Shown here piece by piece: positions 8,078 to 16,308 of a stretch of 64,000 nucleotides of DNA (position 1 is its first letter; every line of letters starts with the position of its first letter). The translations under genes were made by a program, and so were the position numbers. This stretch comes from CAYFQH01 sp964345215 (GTDB lineage: Bacteria; Bacillota; Clostridia; Christensenellales; Aristaeellaceae). The stretch lies in NCBI GenBank assembly GCA_964345215.1, contig CAYFQH010000004.1, forward strand, positions 1 to 64,000, read 5' to 3'. The notes beneath the pieces were generated by a model. That model was not told the DNA's origin. It did not search any database and saw only the letters and a list, made by a program, of their open reading frames with translations.

Positions 8078-8941
8078 TTGAAAAAGAAACGAAAGATAAA
8101 CCTGTTTTATGCTGTTACAATGGCCATCTTCATTGCCTTTGTAGTGGCTTTTATGGGTTTGCCGCTAATAAGTCTAATCTCCTCTTCCCTTACCTCTCCC
8201 GAAACTACTTCCTTTTCTTTAGAAAATTACGAAAAAATATTAACCAGCAAATTTTATTTTCAAAGCTTTAAAAACAGCTTCATCCTCTCCCTTACCTCCA
8301 GCGTTTATGGCATGATTATTGCCCTGTTCTGCTCTTACGCCATTACCCGTTTCGTTAGCGAAAAAACCCAAAGCAACTTGCTGGTGGTTGTAAACATGAC
8401 TAGCAACTTCGCCGGGCTTCCTCTGGGTTTTGCTCTTACCTTGATGCTGGGCAACACGGGGCTGTTTATTATTTTGCTTCAAAAGTTGGGTATTGATATT
8501 AGCCAAAGCTTTTCTATTTATTCCGTTCAGGGTTTGGTGATTGCCTATACATATTTTCAGGTACCCTTGGGCATTATGCTTTTATACCCCATTTACCGGG
8601 GCATTCAGGATGACTGGAAGGAAGCTGCTTCGGTTTTAGGTGCCTCAAGCCTTCAGTTTTGGGCTAAAATCGGCATACCTGCGATTTTACCCAGTATTTT
8701 ATCCACCTTTACAGTGCTTTTCGCCAATGCCATGGGTGCCTATGCTACGGCTTATTACCTGGTTAGTTCTAGTTATAACCTGGTACCTATTCGCATTAGC
8801 GCTTTAATGAGTGGGGATGTGCGTACAAAGCCGGAACTGGGCGCAGCCCTTGCGGTCATACTAGCCATGGTGCTCATTGTCGTTATGTTGATTAACGACT
8901 GGGCCTCCCGCCTTGCCAACAAAAGGGGGTTAAAATCATGA
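8078..8941 (+). CDS. ABC transporter permease 1 (PotB/FbpB-like)
   Basis: 287 aa, about six membrane segments. A BPD-type EAA loop (KEAASVLGASSLQFWAKIG, residues about 181-199) contacts the ATPase. It forms the membrane channel with the next permease. It starts at TTG 8078, with AGGAGG 7 nt upstream; no ATG fits better. Its stop overlaps the next ATG as ATGA, which indicates coupled translation. It belongs to the spermidine / iron / phosphonate permease branch like the rest of the operon. Confidence 0.88.
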   Translation: MKKKRKINLFYAVTMAIFIAFVVAFMGLPLISLISSSLTSPETTSFSLENYEKILTSKFYFQSFKNSFILSLTSSVYGMIIALFCSYAITRFVSEKTQSNLLVVVNMTSNFAGLPLGFALTLMLGNTGLFIILLQKLGIDISQSFSIYSVQGLVIAYTYFQVPLGIMLLYPIYRGIQDDWKEAASVLGASSLQFWAKIGIPAILPSILSTFTVLFANAMGAYATAYYLVSSSYNLVPIRISALMSGDVRTKPELGAALAVILAMVLIVVMLINDWASRLANKRGLKS

Positions 8942-9729
8942 AGAAAACCAAGTTTGGCCCCAAATTAATCGTAGCCATATTAATGATTTATTTGTTTTTG
9001 CCTTTTGCGGTTACAGGGCTTTATTCCATTTCAAACAAATGGTCTAACACGGTTTTACCTGAAGCAGGCTCTTATACCCTTAGCTTTTACCGCGAAATGT
9101 TTACATCCTCTAGGTTTTGGGCCGCCATTGGCCGCAGCGTGTTTATCAGCACCTTGAGTGTTGCCCTGGCCGTATTGGTTATGACCCCTTTGGTTTTTGC
9201 TGTAAGTGCCTTTACCCCTAAACTTGAGGCTGTTATGAAAATTATTACCCTTGTTCCTTACGCCATACCTGGGGTTATCAGTGCTGCAGCCCTTTTGAGG
9301 GCCTATGGCGGCCGAAGCCTGCCCATGGTTTTGGTTTTGGCCGGGGCCTATTTTGTACTAATTATGCCCCTGGTTTACTCCGGCATCAACAATGCCATGC
9401 ACGCCATTGATATTGTACCCATTACTGAAGCCGCCCGGGTTTTAGGCGCTTCTACCTTCACCACCTTCATCCGCATTATTGTGCCCGGCATTGCCCCCGG
9501 TATTTTAGTCAGTACGCTGCTGAGCTTTTCAACTCTTTTTGGCGAGTTTGTTGTAGCCAACATGCTGATTGGCGGCAGCTTTGAAACGGTACAAATTTAC
9601 CTGTACTTGATTATGAAACAAACCGGGCATCTATCCAGCGCTGTGGTGATTATATATGTTTTTATTATGACCATCATTTGCGTTGCGGTTATGAAGTTAA
9701 GTAGCGGCAAAAACAAAAAATCCGCTTAA
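8938..9729 (+). CDS. ABC transporter permease 2 (PotC/FbpB-like)
   Basis: 263 aa, about six membrane segments, the second subunit of the channel. The cytoplasmic EAA loop (TEAARVLGASTFTTFIRIIV, residues about 163-182) is clear. It overlaps the first permease by 4 bp and is followed 12 bp later by the ATPase, so the three genes make one unit. Substrate class follows the binding protein at 6483 and remains undefined. Confidence 0.88.
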   Translation: MKKTKFGPKLIVAILMIYLFLPFAVTGLYSISNKWSNTVLPEAGSYTLSFYREMFTSSRFWAAIGRSVFISTLSVALAVLVMTPLVFAVSAFTPKLEAVMKIITLVPYAIPGVISAAALLRAYGGRSLPMVLVLAGAYFVLIMPLVYSGINNAMHAIDIVPITEAARVLGASTFTTFIRIIVPGIAPGILVSTLLSFSTLFGEFVVANMLIGGSFETVQIYLYLIMKQTGHLSSAVVIIYVFIMTIICVAVMKLSSGKNKKSA

Positions 9730-9741
9730 AAGGAGGATATT

Positions 9742-10746
9742 ATGAGTTTTATACAGATTAAAGATGTGGTAAAAAGCTATGGCGATAATACTGTTTTAAA
9801 AAACATCCACTTAGAGGTTGATGAAGGAGAAATGGTAACCCTACTCGGGCCTTCCGGGTGCGGTAAATCCACCTTGTTGCGGGCCATTGCAGGGCTGATT
9901 GATATTAATAACGGCAGCGTTTGGCTTGATGGCCACGACGTAACCGATGTAGATGTGCGCAAGCGCCAGGTGGGTATGGTTTTTCAAAGCTACGCCCTTT
10001 TCCCAAACATGACAGCTGCCCAAAACATTGCCTTTGGGTTAAAAATTCTAAAGCAGCCAAAAGATGTTATTAACAAAAAAGTAGAACAAATGATTGCGTT
10101 GGTTGGCCTTAAAGGAAAAGAGCGCCATCGGCCCAGCCAGCTTTCCGGTGGCCAGCAGCAACGGGTTGCCTTGGCCCGGGCCTTAATTATGGAACCTAAG
10201 GTACTTTTGCTGGATGAGCCCCTGTCGGCCTTAGATGCCCAAATCCGCCAAAGTTTGCGGGTGCAAATCCGCGAAATTCAACAGCAAATGGGCATTACCG
10301 CCATTTTTGTAACCCATGATCAAGAGGAGGCCATGTCCATCTCCGATCGGATATGCGTAATGAATAACGGTGTGATTGAACAGCACGGTGCCCCGGAAGA
10401 GATTTATACCAACCCCCGCACGGAATTTGTTGCCCGTTTTATTGGCCATTACAATGTCCTTACCCCCAGCCAGGCAAAGCAGTTTTTAGGCGAATCTCCA
10501 GGTGATTGTAAGGTTGTAGCCATACGGCCCGAGGCTTTTGTGCTTAACGATACTGGTAATAGCTTAAAAATGACCGGAAAAATCATACGGTTTTCAATGC
10601 TGGGCAGCATTATGCGCTACGGAATAGATGTAAACGGAATAGAAGTGAATGTGGAGTTTGTAAATGACGGAAGTTACCATAGAAGTGTTGGAGAGCCGCT
10701 TACAGTGTACCTGCCTAAAAAGGATATGTTGCTGATCTATGAATAA
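9742..10746 (+). CDS. ABC transporter ATPase (PotA/FbpC-like)
   Basis: 334 aa. It powers the importer at the inner face of the membrane. Walker A GPSGCGKS (36-43), the Q-loop in VFQSYALFPN (about 80-89), signature LSGGQ (134-138), Walker B VLLLDEP (154-160) and the switch His in VTHD (192) are all present. A C-terminal TOBE-type regulatory region follows from about residue 240. AAAGGAGG precedes the ATG. It is the last gene of the operon and is followed by a strong terminator. Confidence 0.93.
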   Translation: MSFIQIKDVVKSYGDNTVLKNIHLEVDEGEMVTLLGPSGCGKSTLLRAIAGLIDINNGSVWLDGHDVTDVDVRKRQVGMVFQSYALFPNMTAAQNIAFGLKILKQPKDVINKKVEQMIALVGLKGKERHRPSQLSGGQQQRVALARALIMEPKVLLLDEPLSALDAQIRQSLRVQIREIQQQMGITAIFVTHDQEEAMSISDRICVMNNGVIEQHGAPEEIYTNPRTEFVARFIGHYNVLTPSQAKQFLGESPGDCKVVAIRPEAFVLNDTGNSLKMTGKIIRFSMLGSIMRYGIDVNGIEVNVEFVNDGSYHRSVGEPLTVYLPKKDMLLIYE

Positions 10747-10817
10747 CAACATAAAAATTAATTACGCTAATGCTTAATGAGCCATTATTCATAAACCATA
10801 TATATTTATTTTTAATA

Positions 10818-10860
10818 CAAAGCGCTTTACACAAATGGTAAAGCGCTTTGTCTGCTTTTT
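10818..10860 (+). terminator. Terminator of the ABC importer operon
   Basis: CAAAGCGCTTTAC pairs perfectly with GTAAAGCGCTTTG (13 bp, 7-nt loop), followed by a T-rich tract. It lies between convergent genes. Confidence 0.85.
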
Positions 10861-10884
10861 GCAAAGCTAAAAATATTTAGGTTT

Positions 10885-11763
10885 TTAATCTTCAACCTGG
10901 GTGGGTATGGGTAATACCGGAGTAACTCCCTGCATCTCCCCCGTTAGCAGGGTTGAAGGATATTCCCCCGACCAGCGTTGGGCGTAGTTGTACTGAATTA
11001 GTTCTTTAGTAATGGATTCGGCCACCTTCCGGTTGGCTTCGGCCTCGGCTTCAGCCTTAATCCTAATTTCGTAAGCCTGGGCATCGGCTTTTTGCTGGGC
11101 GGTATACAGTTCCGTATCGGCATTAATTTTTTTTCGCTCTGCTTCCTGCTGGGCCTGGGCGGTTAAAGTGGCTTCCTCTGTGGCAACTCGCAGCTTATTT
11201 TGTTCAGCTACTTGCTTTGCCTCTACTGCGTTGGTATAGGCATCGGTAAAATCAATGTCCTCTAAGGAAACGCTGATAATATTGATGCCGTAAGGAGCCA
11301 TCTCCTCCCGAAGTTTACTGCTGGTATCAAGAGCCAAAGCCTCTCGGTCGGTCACCAGCATTTCAGCAGATTTAGAGGAAAAGACAGTTTTCAGGTTTTC
11401 AATCAGTCTGGGTTCAATTAAAATATCGTAATAATTGATACCCACCTCTTTAAACAAGGTCATGGCTGTTTTTTTATCGATGTTAAAGTTCACCGACCCT
11501 ACTACATCCACTTCCTGAATATCTCTTGAAAAAGCCATGGTGTTGAAAACCCTTTTCTGTTCCCTGTTATCCATGGGAATAATTTTTTGAAAGGGGCTTT
11601 TAAAATGAAAGCCAGCTTCCATGGTCCTGTCCTCTACTTTACCAAAGGTGGTTACTACTCCGGTAAAGCCACTTTCTACCCGGCCGGTACAAAAAGCGCC
11701 AATAAATATAACCACAAGGGCTACAACCCCTAAAATAATGCCCAGTTTCTGCGTATTTTTCAT
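10885..11763 (-). CDS. SPFH / band 7 (prohibitin-like) membrane protein
   Basis: About 292 aa from ATG 11763, which has AAAGGAAG 6 nt upstream; an ATG at 11790 has no ribosome site. One N-terminal membrane helix (residues about 6-26) is followed by a prohibitin-type SPFH domain (GFTGVVTTFGKVEDRTMEAG). An Ala/Glu-rich coiled coil follows (residues about 170-245, EATLTAQAQQEAERKK). HflC/stomatin/prohibitin-like proteins form membrane rings that organise proteases or lipid microdomains. No NfeD partner or protease gene is adjacent, so its client is unknown. It is a single gene with its own promoter. Confidence 0.88.
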   Translation of the reverse strand: MKNTQKLGIILGVVALVVIFIGAFCTGRVESGFTGVVTTFGKVEDRTMEAGFHFKSPFQKIIPMDNREQKRVFNTMAFSRDIQEVDVVGSVNFNIDKKTAMTLFKEVGINYYDILIEPRLIENLKTVFSSKSAEMLVTDREALALDTSSKLREEMAPYGINIISVSLEDIDFTDAYTNAVEAKQVAEQNKLRVATEEATLTAQAQQEAERKKINADTELYTAQQKADAQAYEIRIKAEAEAEANRKVAESITKELIQYNYAQRWSGEYPSTLLTGEMQGVTPVLPIPTQVED

Positions 11764-11815
11764 GTACATCTTCCTTTGCTTTCGTTTCATTTTTTAACAC
11801 AAACTTATCTCATTT

Positions 11816-11844
11816 ATAATCTCAAAAAGAGATGGCGTTGTCAA
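11816..11844 (-). promoter_or_regulatory. Promoter of the SPFH gene
   Basis: On the minus strand, TTGACA (11839-11844), a 17-bp spacer and GATTAT (11816-11821), about 45 bp before the start codon. Confidence 0.65.
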
Positions 11845-12202
11845 TGTTTTAACCTGTAAAGAGTTTGTGAACATTGACTTGCCCAAAAACATATTCATTA
11901 TCTGAAAACCTCCGTCAAATTCTTTACCTGCCAGGTTTTATATGCCATTTTTTTATTGTATAATGCTGATGTTGCTTCTGCCTTTGCCCTGTTTATACTT
12001 TTTAGTAATCATCACTATTCTTCTTCGTAAATACCATATAAAAGGAGGGGGAATAAAAAGCCAGAGGGTTTATGAGGAAAGCAAAAAAACACGAGAGCGG
12101 CCCTGCTATTTCGAATGTTTTAGACGATGTTTTTCACAAAAAGAACTGCCTTTCTATTGTGCCCTCATTGTGAGGTGGTGACCTTAAAAAAGGCGTTCAA
12201 AT
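11845..12202. other. Intergenic region, no supported gene
   Basis: Holds a possible 33-codon frame at 12072-12173 (MRKAKKHESGPAISNVL...) preceded by AGAGGG only 3 nt away, and a longer overlapping frame from 11942 with a hydrophobic start. Neither has convincing support. A GGAGGGGG purine stretch at about 12043-12050 is not followed by a proper start codon at normal spacing. Confidence 0.4.
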
Positions 12203-12502
12203 CTAAAAAAACAGGGCGGAAGCCCCGTCAAAAATCACCTTATCCTCAATTAAATTCCCGTATTCTTCCTTCCATTTTGCATGGATAGGCGACCTGTCAA
12301 AAAGGGCTAAGGATTCTTTTTCCATGGTCATGTGGATCATTACATCATAGCGTTTAGGTCCTGTTGTACAAGCATTTAAAACCCTTACACGGCGAACCCC
12401 TTCTATGTCAAGGGCTTTCTCAAACAGATCCTCTATTTCTTCTTTGAGGATCTCCCGTTCCCCCACCCAGGACTTGTATTTAACAAGAATGATATGTTCC
12501 AT
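12203..12502 (-). CDS. Dabb-family (stress-responsive A/B barrel) protein
   Basis: 99 aa from the ATG at 12502, which has AAAGGAGG 7 nt upstream; the longer frame from 12535 runs through this ribosome site and is not the start. The opening MEHIILVKYK and the pattern of alternating strands and helices ending in the HAKWKEEYGNLIEDKVIFD segment are typical of small dimeric alpha+beta barrel Dabb proteins. The biochemical role is unknown; related folds include oxygenases and dehydratases. It is a single-gene unit with a promoter at 12585-12613. Confidence 0.75.
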   Translation of the reverse strand: MEHIILVKYKSWVGEREILKEEIEDLFEKALDIEGVRRVRVLNACTTGPKRYDVMIHMTMEKESLALFDRSPIHAKWKEEYGNLIEDKVIFDGASALFF

Positions 12503-12584
12503 TGGGTTTCCTCCTTTAAAGTTAAAGTGAACCACCTCATCCCCATTGGTGAAGCTTCAAAAGAAAGAAAGTTTTATTATGTTG

Positions 12585-12613
12585 ATTATACTGTACTTTC
12601 AACTTTTTTTAAA
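12585..12613 (-). promoter_or_regulatory. Promoter of the Dabb gene
   Basis: On the minus strand, TTTAAA (12608-12613), 17 bp, TATAAT (12585-12590). The predicted leader is about 75 nt. Confidence 0.55.
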
Positions 12614-12626
12614 GGCACTGGAGTCT

Positions 12627-12708
12627 CAATTGACTTGCAAGGCACCTGGTGCATACTGTTATAATGGTGCAGTCTTTTACAGGTACCATTCATATAAAAA
12701 GTCAATTG
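12627..12708. repeat. 82-bp inverted-repeat structure with two inner hairpins
   Basis: CAATTGACTT (12627-12636) pairs with AAGTCAATTG (12699-12708). Inside are two further palindromes, GCACC-T-GGTGC and AATGGT...ACCATT, giving a three-way-junction shape. It could be a small MITE-like repeat, a structured leader or an operator region. The outer arms also contain -35-like TTGACT on both strands, facing inward. Confidence 0.45.
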
Positions 12709-12752
12709 CCTACTATACCATATAAAATATAACATACCCTCCCTTTCTTTTT

Positions 12753-12890
12753 TGCCTCATTTCTGCAAGGCCACATCGCTCCTCTTATAACAACCCATTT
12801 TTATCGCAACATTTCATCGAAAGGACACTGCCTCAACATTACCAGGAAAGTGATTTCAGCCCCGATGAAATAGAAAAGCTTATTCATTAA
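12753..12890 (+). pseudogene. Possible C-terminal gene remnant
   Basis: A frame without stop codons or start ends at TAA 12888-12890 with a protein-like tail (ERTLPQHYQESDFSPDEIEK). There is no start codon, ribosome site or recognisable family. It may be the end of a lost gene or chance; low confidence. Confidence 0.2.
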
Positions 12891-12939
12891 AAGACCGCCC
12901 CGGGCGCAAGTATTTGAGGCAGTTTTTAACCCAAAACAG

Positions 12940-12968
12940 TTGACTTTCAAAATCCCCTTTGCTACCAT
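12940..12968 (+). promoter_or_regulatory. Candidate promoter before the esterase pseudogene
   Basis: TTGACT (12940-12945), 17 bp, TACCAT (12963-12968), about 60-75 bp before the reading frame. Confidence 0.45.
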
Positions 12969-13026
12969 CATATTGGTTTGATAAAAATTAGCCAGATAGC
13001 GGAGGCATCAAAAGGCTGCCCTTTAC

Positions 13027-13827
13027 ATGGCGACACTGCTCATGGCCTATTTTCAAGGAACGATTCGCTCTACTCCCTTGGGGATGGATACCCCTTTGAA
13101 CATAGTGATTCCTTTTGATTTTTATGCCGCCGACGGCAGTGTAAACCGCTATGATAAAACTTTAATCCTTCTTCACAGTTTAAAGCAAAATGCCCAGGCC
13201 TGGTCTCGTACGTCCAGCTGCAAACACTTTGCCAACCTCCATGGCTATAACCTTATTATCCCCGAGGTACCGCGCAGTTTTTATACCGAGATGTGCTACG
13301 GCCTTAATACCTTTACCTATTTAACAAAAGAGCTGCCCCAGGTGGCGGCTTGCCTCTTTAATATCCCCATAGATTCGGAGCACTTGTACATCGGTGGCTT
13401 GTCCATGGGGGGTATGGCACCCTTAAAACAGTATTGTTCTACCCCGATGAATTTAAGGGGGCCATGTGCCTCTCGCCAGGCTTTTTCCCCTTTGAAAGCA
13501 ACCCGGATATGCTGAAACCTCTTTACCTTAGAAAAGAACTCATCGGCATTTTGACGGAGGAACTCCTTTTGCCTCCTGAGGATGATTCTAAAGCCCTGGC
13601 CCGCCGTTTGCTGTGCCGCCAAGGGGAAGAACCCTCAAGTTTATTTGTTCTGTGGCACAGAATACTTTTTATTTCAAAATAACCTTAAAATGAAAAACCT
13701 GCTTACCTCCCTTGCTTTTCCTATTATTTTTGAAAAGTGGCCCGGAGTCCATACCTGGGAATTTGGGAACCCCTCCCTTAAAAGGGCCATGATGTACTTT
13801 AATGACACTCCCCTCCCCCCCTTATAA
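13027..13827 (+). pseudogene. EstA-like (tributyrin esterase family) gene broken by two frameshifts
   Basis: Three successive frames together give a full alpha/beta-hydrolase of the EstA / S-formylglutathione-hydrolase-like group: MAYFQGTI start (ATG at 13042 matches family starts better than 13027), LILLHSLKQNAQAW, PEVPRSFYTEMCYGLN and the nucleophile elbow GLSMGG. The first frame is lost at a run of six G at 13407-13412; one more G would restore the usual GLSMGGYGTLK. The second frame (LFYPDEFKGAMCLSPGFF) holds to about 13640. Then the original frame returns with FCGTEYFLFQNNL, GVHTWEFGN and the stop at 13827. So there is one -1 and one compensating +1 shift. It is either a recent pseudogene or assembly errors in homopolymers. 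The natural product would be a secreted-free cytosolic carboxylesterase. Confidence 0.8.
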
Positions 13828-13916
13828 GCCTTTTTCCCACCTGTTACCATGTCCTCTCCACTTTTTATGCTTCACATTCCACATAACACCATTTATTTTT
13901 GAAAAGAGGTTCATTT

Positions 13917-14405
13917 ATGCCTTCAACCCCCACCATTGTTGCTATATGCGGCGTAAAAAACTCCGGTAAAACCACCATGATGGTTAAGCTCATTTCTGCC
14001 CTCAGCCAAAAAGGCTACCAGGTGGCCTCCATAAAACACGATGCCCACTCCTTTGATGCCGATACCCCCGGTAAAGACAGCTACCGCCACAAAGCCGCCG
14101 GGGCCTTCGCTTCTTTTGTGTACGACAATGAAAAAGTACAAATGGTGCGCAGCGACCATGTAGATTTGCCCTGGCTTATCGCCCAACTCCCTGAGGCAGA
14201 TATTATTTTGTTGGAAGGAGCCAAGGATGTGCCCTATCCAAAAATTGAAATTGTACGGGCAGGCAACTCTACTGCCCCGGTACGCCCTGTTAAAGAGCTG
14301 CTGGCCGTTGCCAGCGACCTACCTTTAAGCTATCCCCGTACACCGGTTCTCCATATTAACGATGTACAGGGCTTATGCCAGCTGATTATAACGCAAATAC
14401 CCTAA
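13917..14405 (+). CDS. mobB: Molybdopterin-guanine dinucleotide biosynthesis protein MobB
   Basis: 162 aa from ATG 13917 with AAGAGG 7-8 nt upstream; an upstream TTG at 13899 lies before that site. GTP-binding P-loop GVKNSGKT (residues 12-19), the KHDAHSFD switch segment and SYRHKAAGA are MobB signatures. MobB assists MobA in attaching GMP to molybdopterin, which indicates that the organism makes molybdenum or tungsten enzymes. It is a lone gene here, followed by a terminator; no other moa/mob genes are nearby. Confidence 0.9.
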   Translation: MPSTPTIVAICGVKNSGKTTMMVKLISALSQKGYQVASIKHDAHSFDADTPGKDSYRHKAAGAFASFVYDNEKVQMVRSDHVDLPWLIAQLPEADIILLEGAKDVPYPKIEIVRAGNSTAPVRPVKELLAVASDLPLSYPRTPVLHINDVQGLCQLIITQIP

Positions 14406-14473
14406 AGCCAATGTGTTACCCGATTTTTCAATAGGGGTTTCAGCCATCTATTTTAATTAAATAAAGGCAAGCA

Positions 14474-14503
14474 AAAAGCGCGGATGGTATCACCCGCGCT
14501 TTT
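14474..14503. terminator. Bidirectional terminator between mobB and the sugar ABC operon
   Basis: AAAAGCGCGG / CCGCGCTTTT, 10-bp stem and 10-nt loop region, with A and T runs on either side. It serves the convergent genes mobB and the permease at 14517. Confidence 0.85.
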
Positions 14504-14516
14504 AATTTGGATTGTA

Positions 14517-15353
14517 TTATTTTAATCCACTGTAACCAAAGGCTTGAATAATTTTTTTACTTGCAAAGATAAAAATAATCAACACAGGTATAACCAAAAT
14601 AAAGTTAGCAGCCATAATGGTGTTCCATTGGATACCAAATTCAACGTCCCGTACTTTTTCAATAAACATGGTCAAGGGGCGGTATTTCTCGTTGTTGGTC
14701 ATCACCAAAGGCCAAAAATAGGAGTTCCAGGTGCTGATAAAAGAGAACATGGCGATGGTAATCATAGAAGATTTTGACATGGGCAGCATAATTTGGGTCA
14801 TTACCTGTAATTCCGACGCATTGTCCAGCTTGGCCGATTCAATAATTTCATCGGGAATTTGCTTAAAGGACTGGCGCAGCATAAAAATACCAAAGGCATT
14901 TGCACCAAAGGGCAAAATTTGAGGCCACAGGGAACTGATGAGCTTTGCCTTTGACATCATTAAGTAGGTTGTAATGTAGGTAATTTGGCCCGGGATCATA
15001 AAGGCCACCAGTACAATTGAAAACCACAGCCCTTGCAGGGGAAACCTTCTCTTAGCAAAAGCATAAGCTGCCGGCACCATTACAATGAGCTGAATCACAA
15101 TCACGCTTAAGGTCACCACAATGGAGTTAATGGCATACTGGGTAATGTCTACTTCCATATTCCAAATGTTTATAAAGTTTTGGAAGGTAAAGTTTTGGGG
15201 CCACAAGCTAGGCGGGGTTTGAATGGCTTCGTTATAGGTTTTAAAGGCGGTAATCATCATCCAATAAAAAGGGAACAGGAATAATAAGATGATGAGAATT
15301 TTAAAAACATCACCAGGCAGCTTAGGCAGATAGTTTTTGAGCTTTCGTTTCAT
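14517..15353 (-). CDS. Carbohydrate ABC transporter permease (UgpE/MalG type)
   Basis: About 278 aa from ATG 15353 (MKRKLKNYLPKLPGD); an in-frame ATG at 15365 has AAAGGA directly against it, so the inner start is more likely. Six membrane segments and a BPD EAA-type loop (AKLDNASELQVMTQIMLPMS) are visible. It forms the importer channel with the neighbouring permease. It is the last gene of the four-gene transporter operon starting at 18756 and is followed by a terminator. The CUT1-family assignment follows from the pattern of all four subunits. Confidence 0.9.
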   Translation of the reverse strand: MKRKLKNYLPKLPGDVFKILIILLFLFPFYWMMITAFKTYNEAIQTPPSLWPQNFTFQNFINIWNMEVDITQYAINSIVVTLSVIVIQLIVMVPAAYAFAKRRFPLQGLWFSIVLVAFMIPGQITYITTYLMMSKAKLISSLWPQILPFGANAFGIFMLRQSFKQIPDEIIESAKLDNASELQVMTQIMLPMSKSSMITIAMFSFISTWNSYFWPLVMTNNEKYRPLTMFIEKVRDVEFGIQWNTIMAANFILVIPVLIIFIFASKKIIQAFGYSGLK

Positions 15354-15372
15354 ATTCGTGCACATTCCTTTC

Positions 15373-16308
15373 TTATTGATAATGAACTTTCTTTTCAATG
15401 CCTTTAAAGTCAAGAAGGGTAACCAAAACCAAAATAATCATGAGCACAACCCCTGCTGCAGAACCAATGCCAAGGGAATTGTTCAGCTGAAAAGCATTTT
15501 CGTAAATATACATGGCCAACACCTGGGTTGAAGTACCCGGCCCGCCTCCGGTCATAATGCGGATGGAGTCGAAAACCTTAAAGGCGCCGGTTGTAATGGT
15601 AATAAGCAAAAAGAACAGCTGGGGGGAGAGCATGGGTAAGGTGATTCTAAAAAAAGTTTTTACTGGGGATGAGTTGTCAAGCTCTGCCGCTTCATAAATA
15701 TCCGGCGAGATGGCCTTAAGGGCCGAAAGGACAATCAAGGCGTAATAGCCTATGCTCTTCCAAACGTTCATAATAATAATGGAGTTCATAGCCGTTGCAC
15801 TAGTATCAAGCCAGCGTACAGGAGGGATGTTAAATATTTTAAGAACTGAGTTAAACAGCCCATAGCTATTTGAATCGTACAGCCATGACCAGATAAACGC
15901 ACAGGAAATAGTAGCAATTAAGTGGGGGGTAAAAAAAGCTGTTTGAGCAAATTCGTTAATCTTTCTGTTTTTTTGCATCCATACGGCAAAGAGAAGAGAA
16001 AAGGTGATTAGCAGTACAACCTCCGCTACCGTGTAATACGCAGTATTTTTAAGGGCAACCAAAAATTCGTTGCGCACAAAAAAGAGTTCGTAATAGTTGT
16101 TCAGCCCTACAAATTCTTTATAAGGCCTTGTGGCGTTGCCCCTAAAAAGACTTAGGTGAATAATATTAATCATGGGGTAGATCACAAATAAAATTAAAAA
16201 AATCATTGCGGGCAAAATCATCAAGTAGGAGCCTAAATGGCTTTTCCAAGGGGTTTTCCGCCGCACATTCATTACTGGGTTTTTTACGTTTTTCACTTCC
16301 CTAGTCAT
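15373..16308 (-). CDS. Carbohydrate ABC transporter permease (UgpA/MalF type)
   Basis: 311 aa from ATG 16308, which has GGAGG 8 nt upstream and overlaps the ATPase stop by 8 bp (ATG...TAG); a longer frame from 16395 lies wholly inside the ATPase gene. It has about six membrane helices and an EAA loop (YEAAELDNSSPVKTFFRITL). It is the partner of the permease at 14517. It is translationally coupled to the ATPase. Confidence 0.9.
   Translation of the reverse strand: MTREVKNVKNPVMNVRRKTPWKSHLGSYLMILPAMIFLILFVIYPMINIIHLSLFRGNATRPYKEFVGLNNYYELFFVRNEFLVALKNTAYYTVAEVVLLITFSLLFAVWMQKNRKINEFAQTAFFTPHLIATISCAFIWSWLYDSNSYGLFNSVLKIFNIPPVRWLDTSATAMNSIIIMNVWKSIGYYALIVLSALKAISPDIYEAAELDNSSPVKTFFRITLPMLSPQLFFLLITITTGAFKVFDSIRIMTGGGPGTSTQVLAMYIYENAFQLNNSLGIGSAAGVVLMIILVLVTLLDFKGIEKKVHYQ

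Noticed and set aside
12043..12060. GGAGGGGG stretch as a ribosome site
   Set aside because: No start codon follows at a normal distance in a useful frame.
11942..12181. 79-aa frame on the plus strand with a hydrophobic start, and a 33-codon frame inside it
   Set aside because: Neither has a well-placed ribosome site, family features or conserved context; kept only as a note on the intergenic region.
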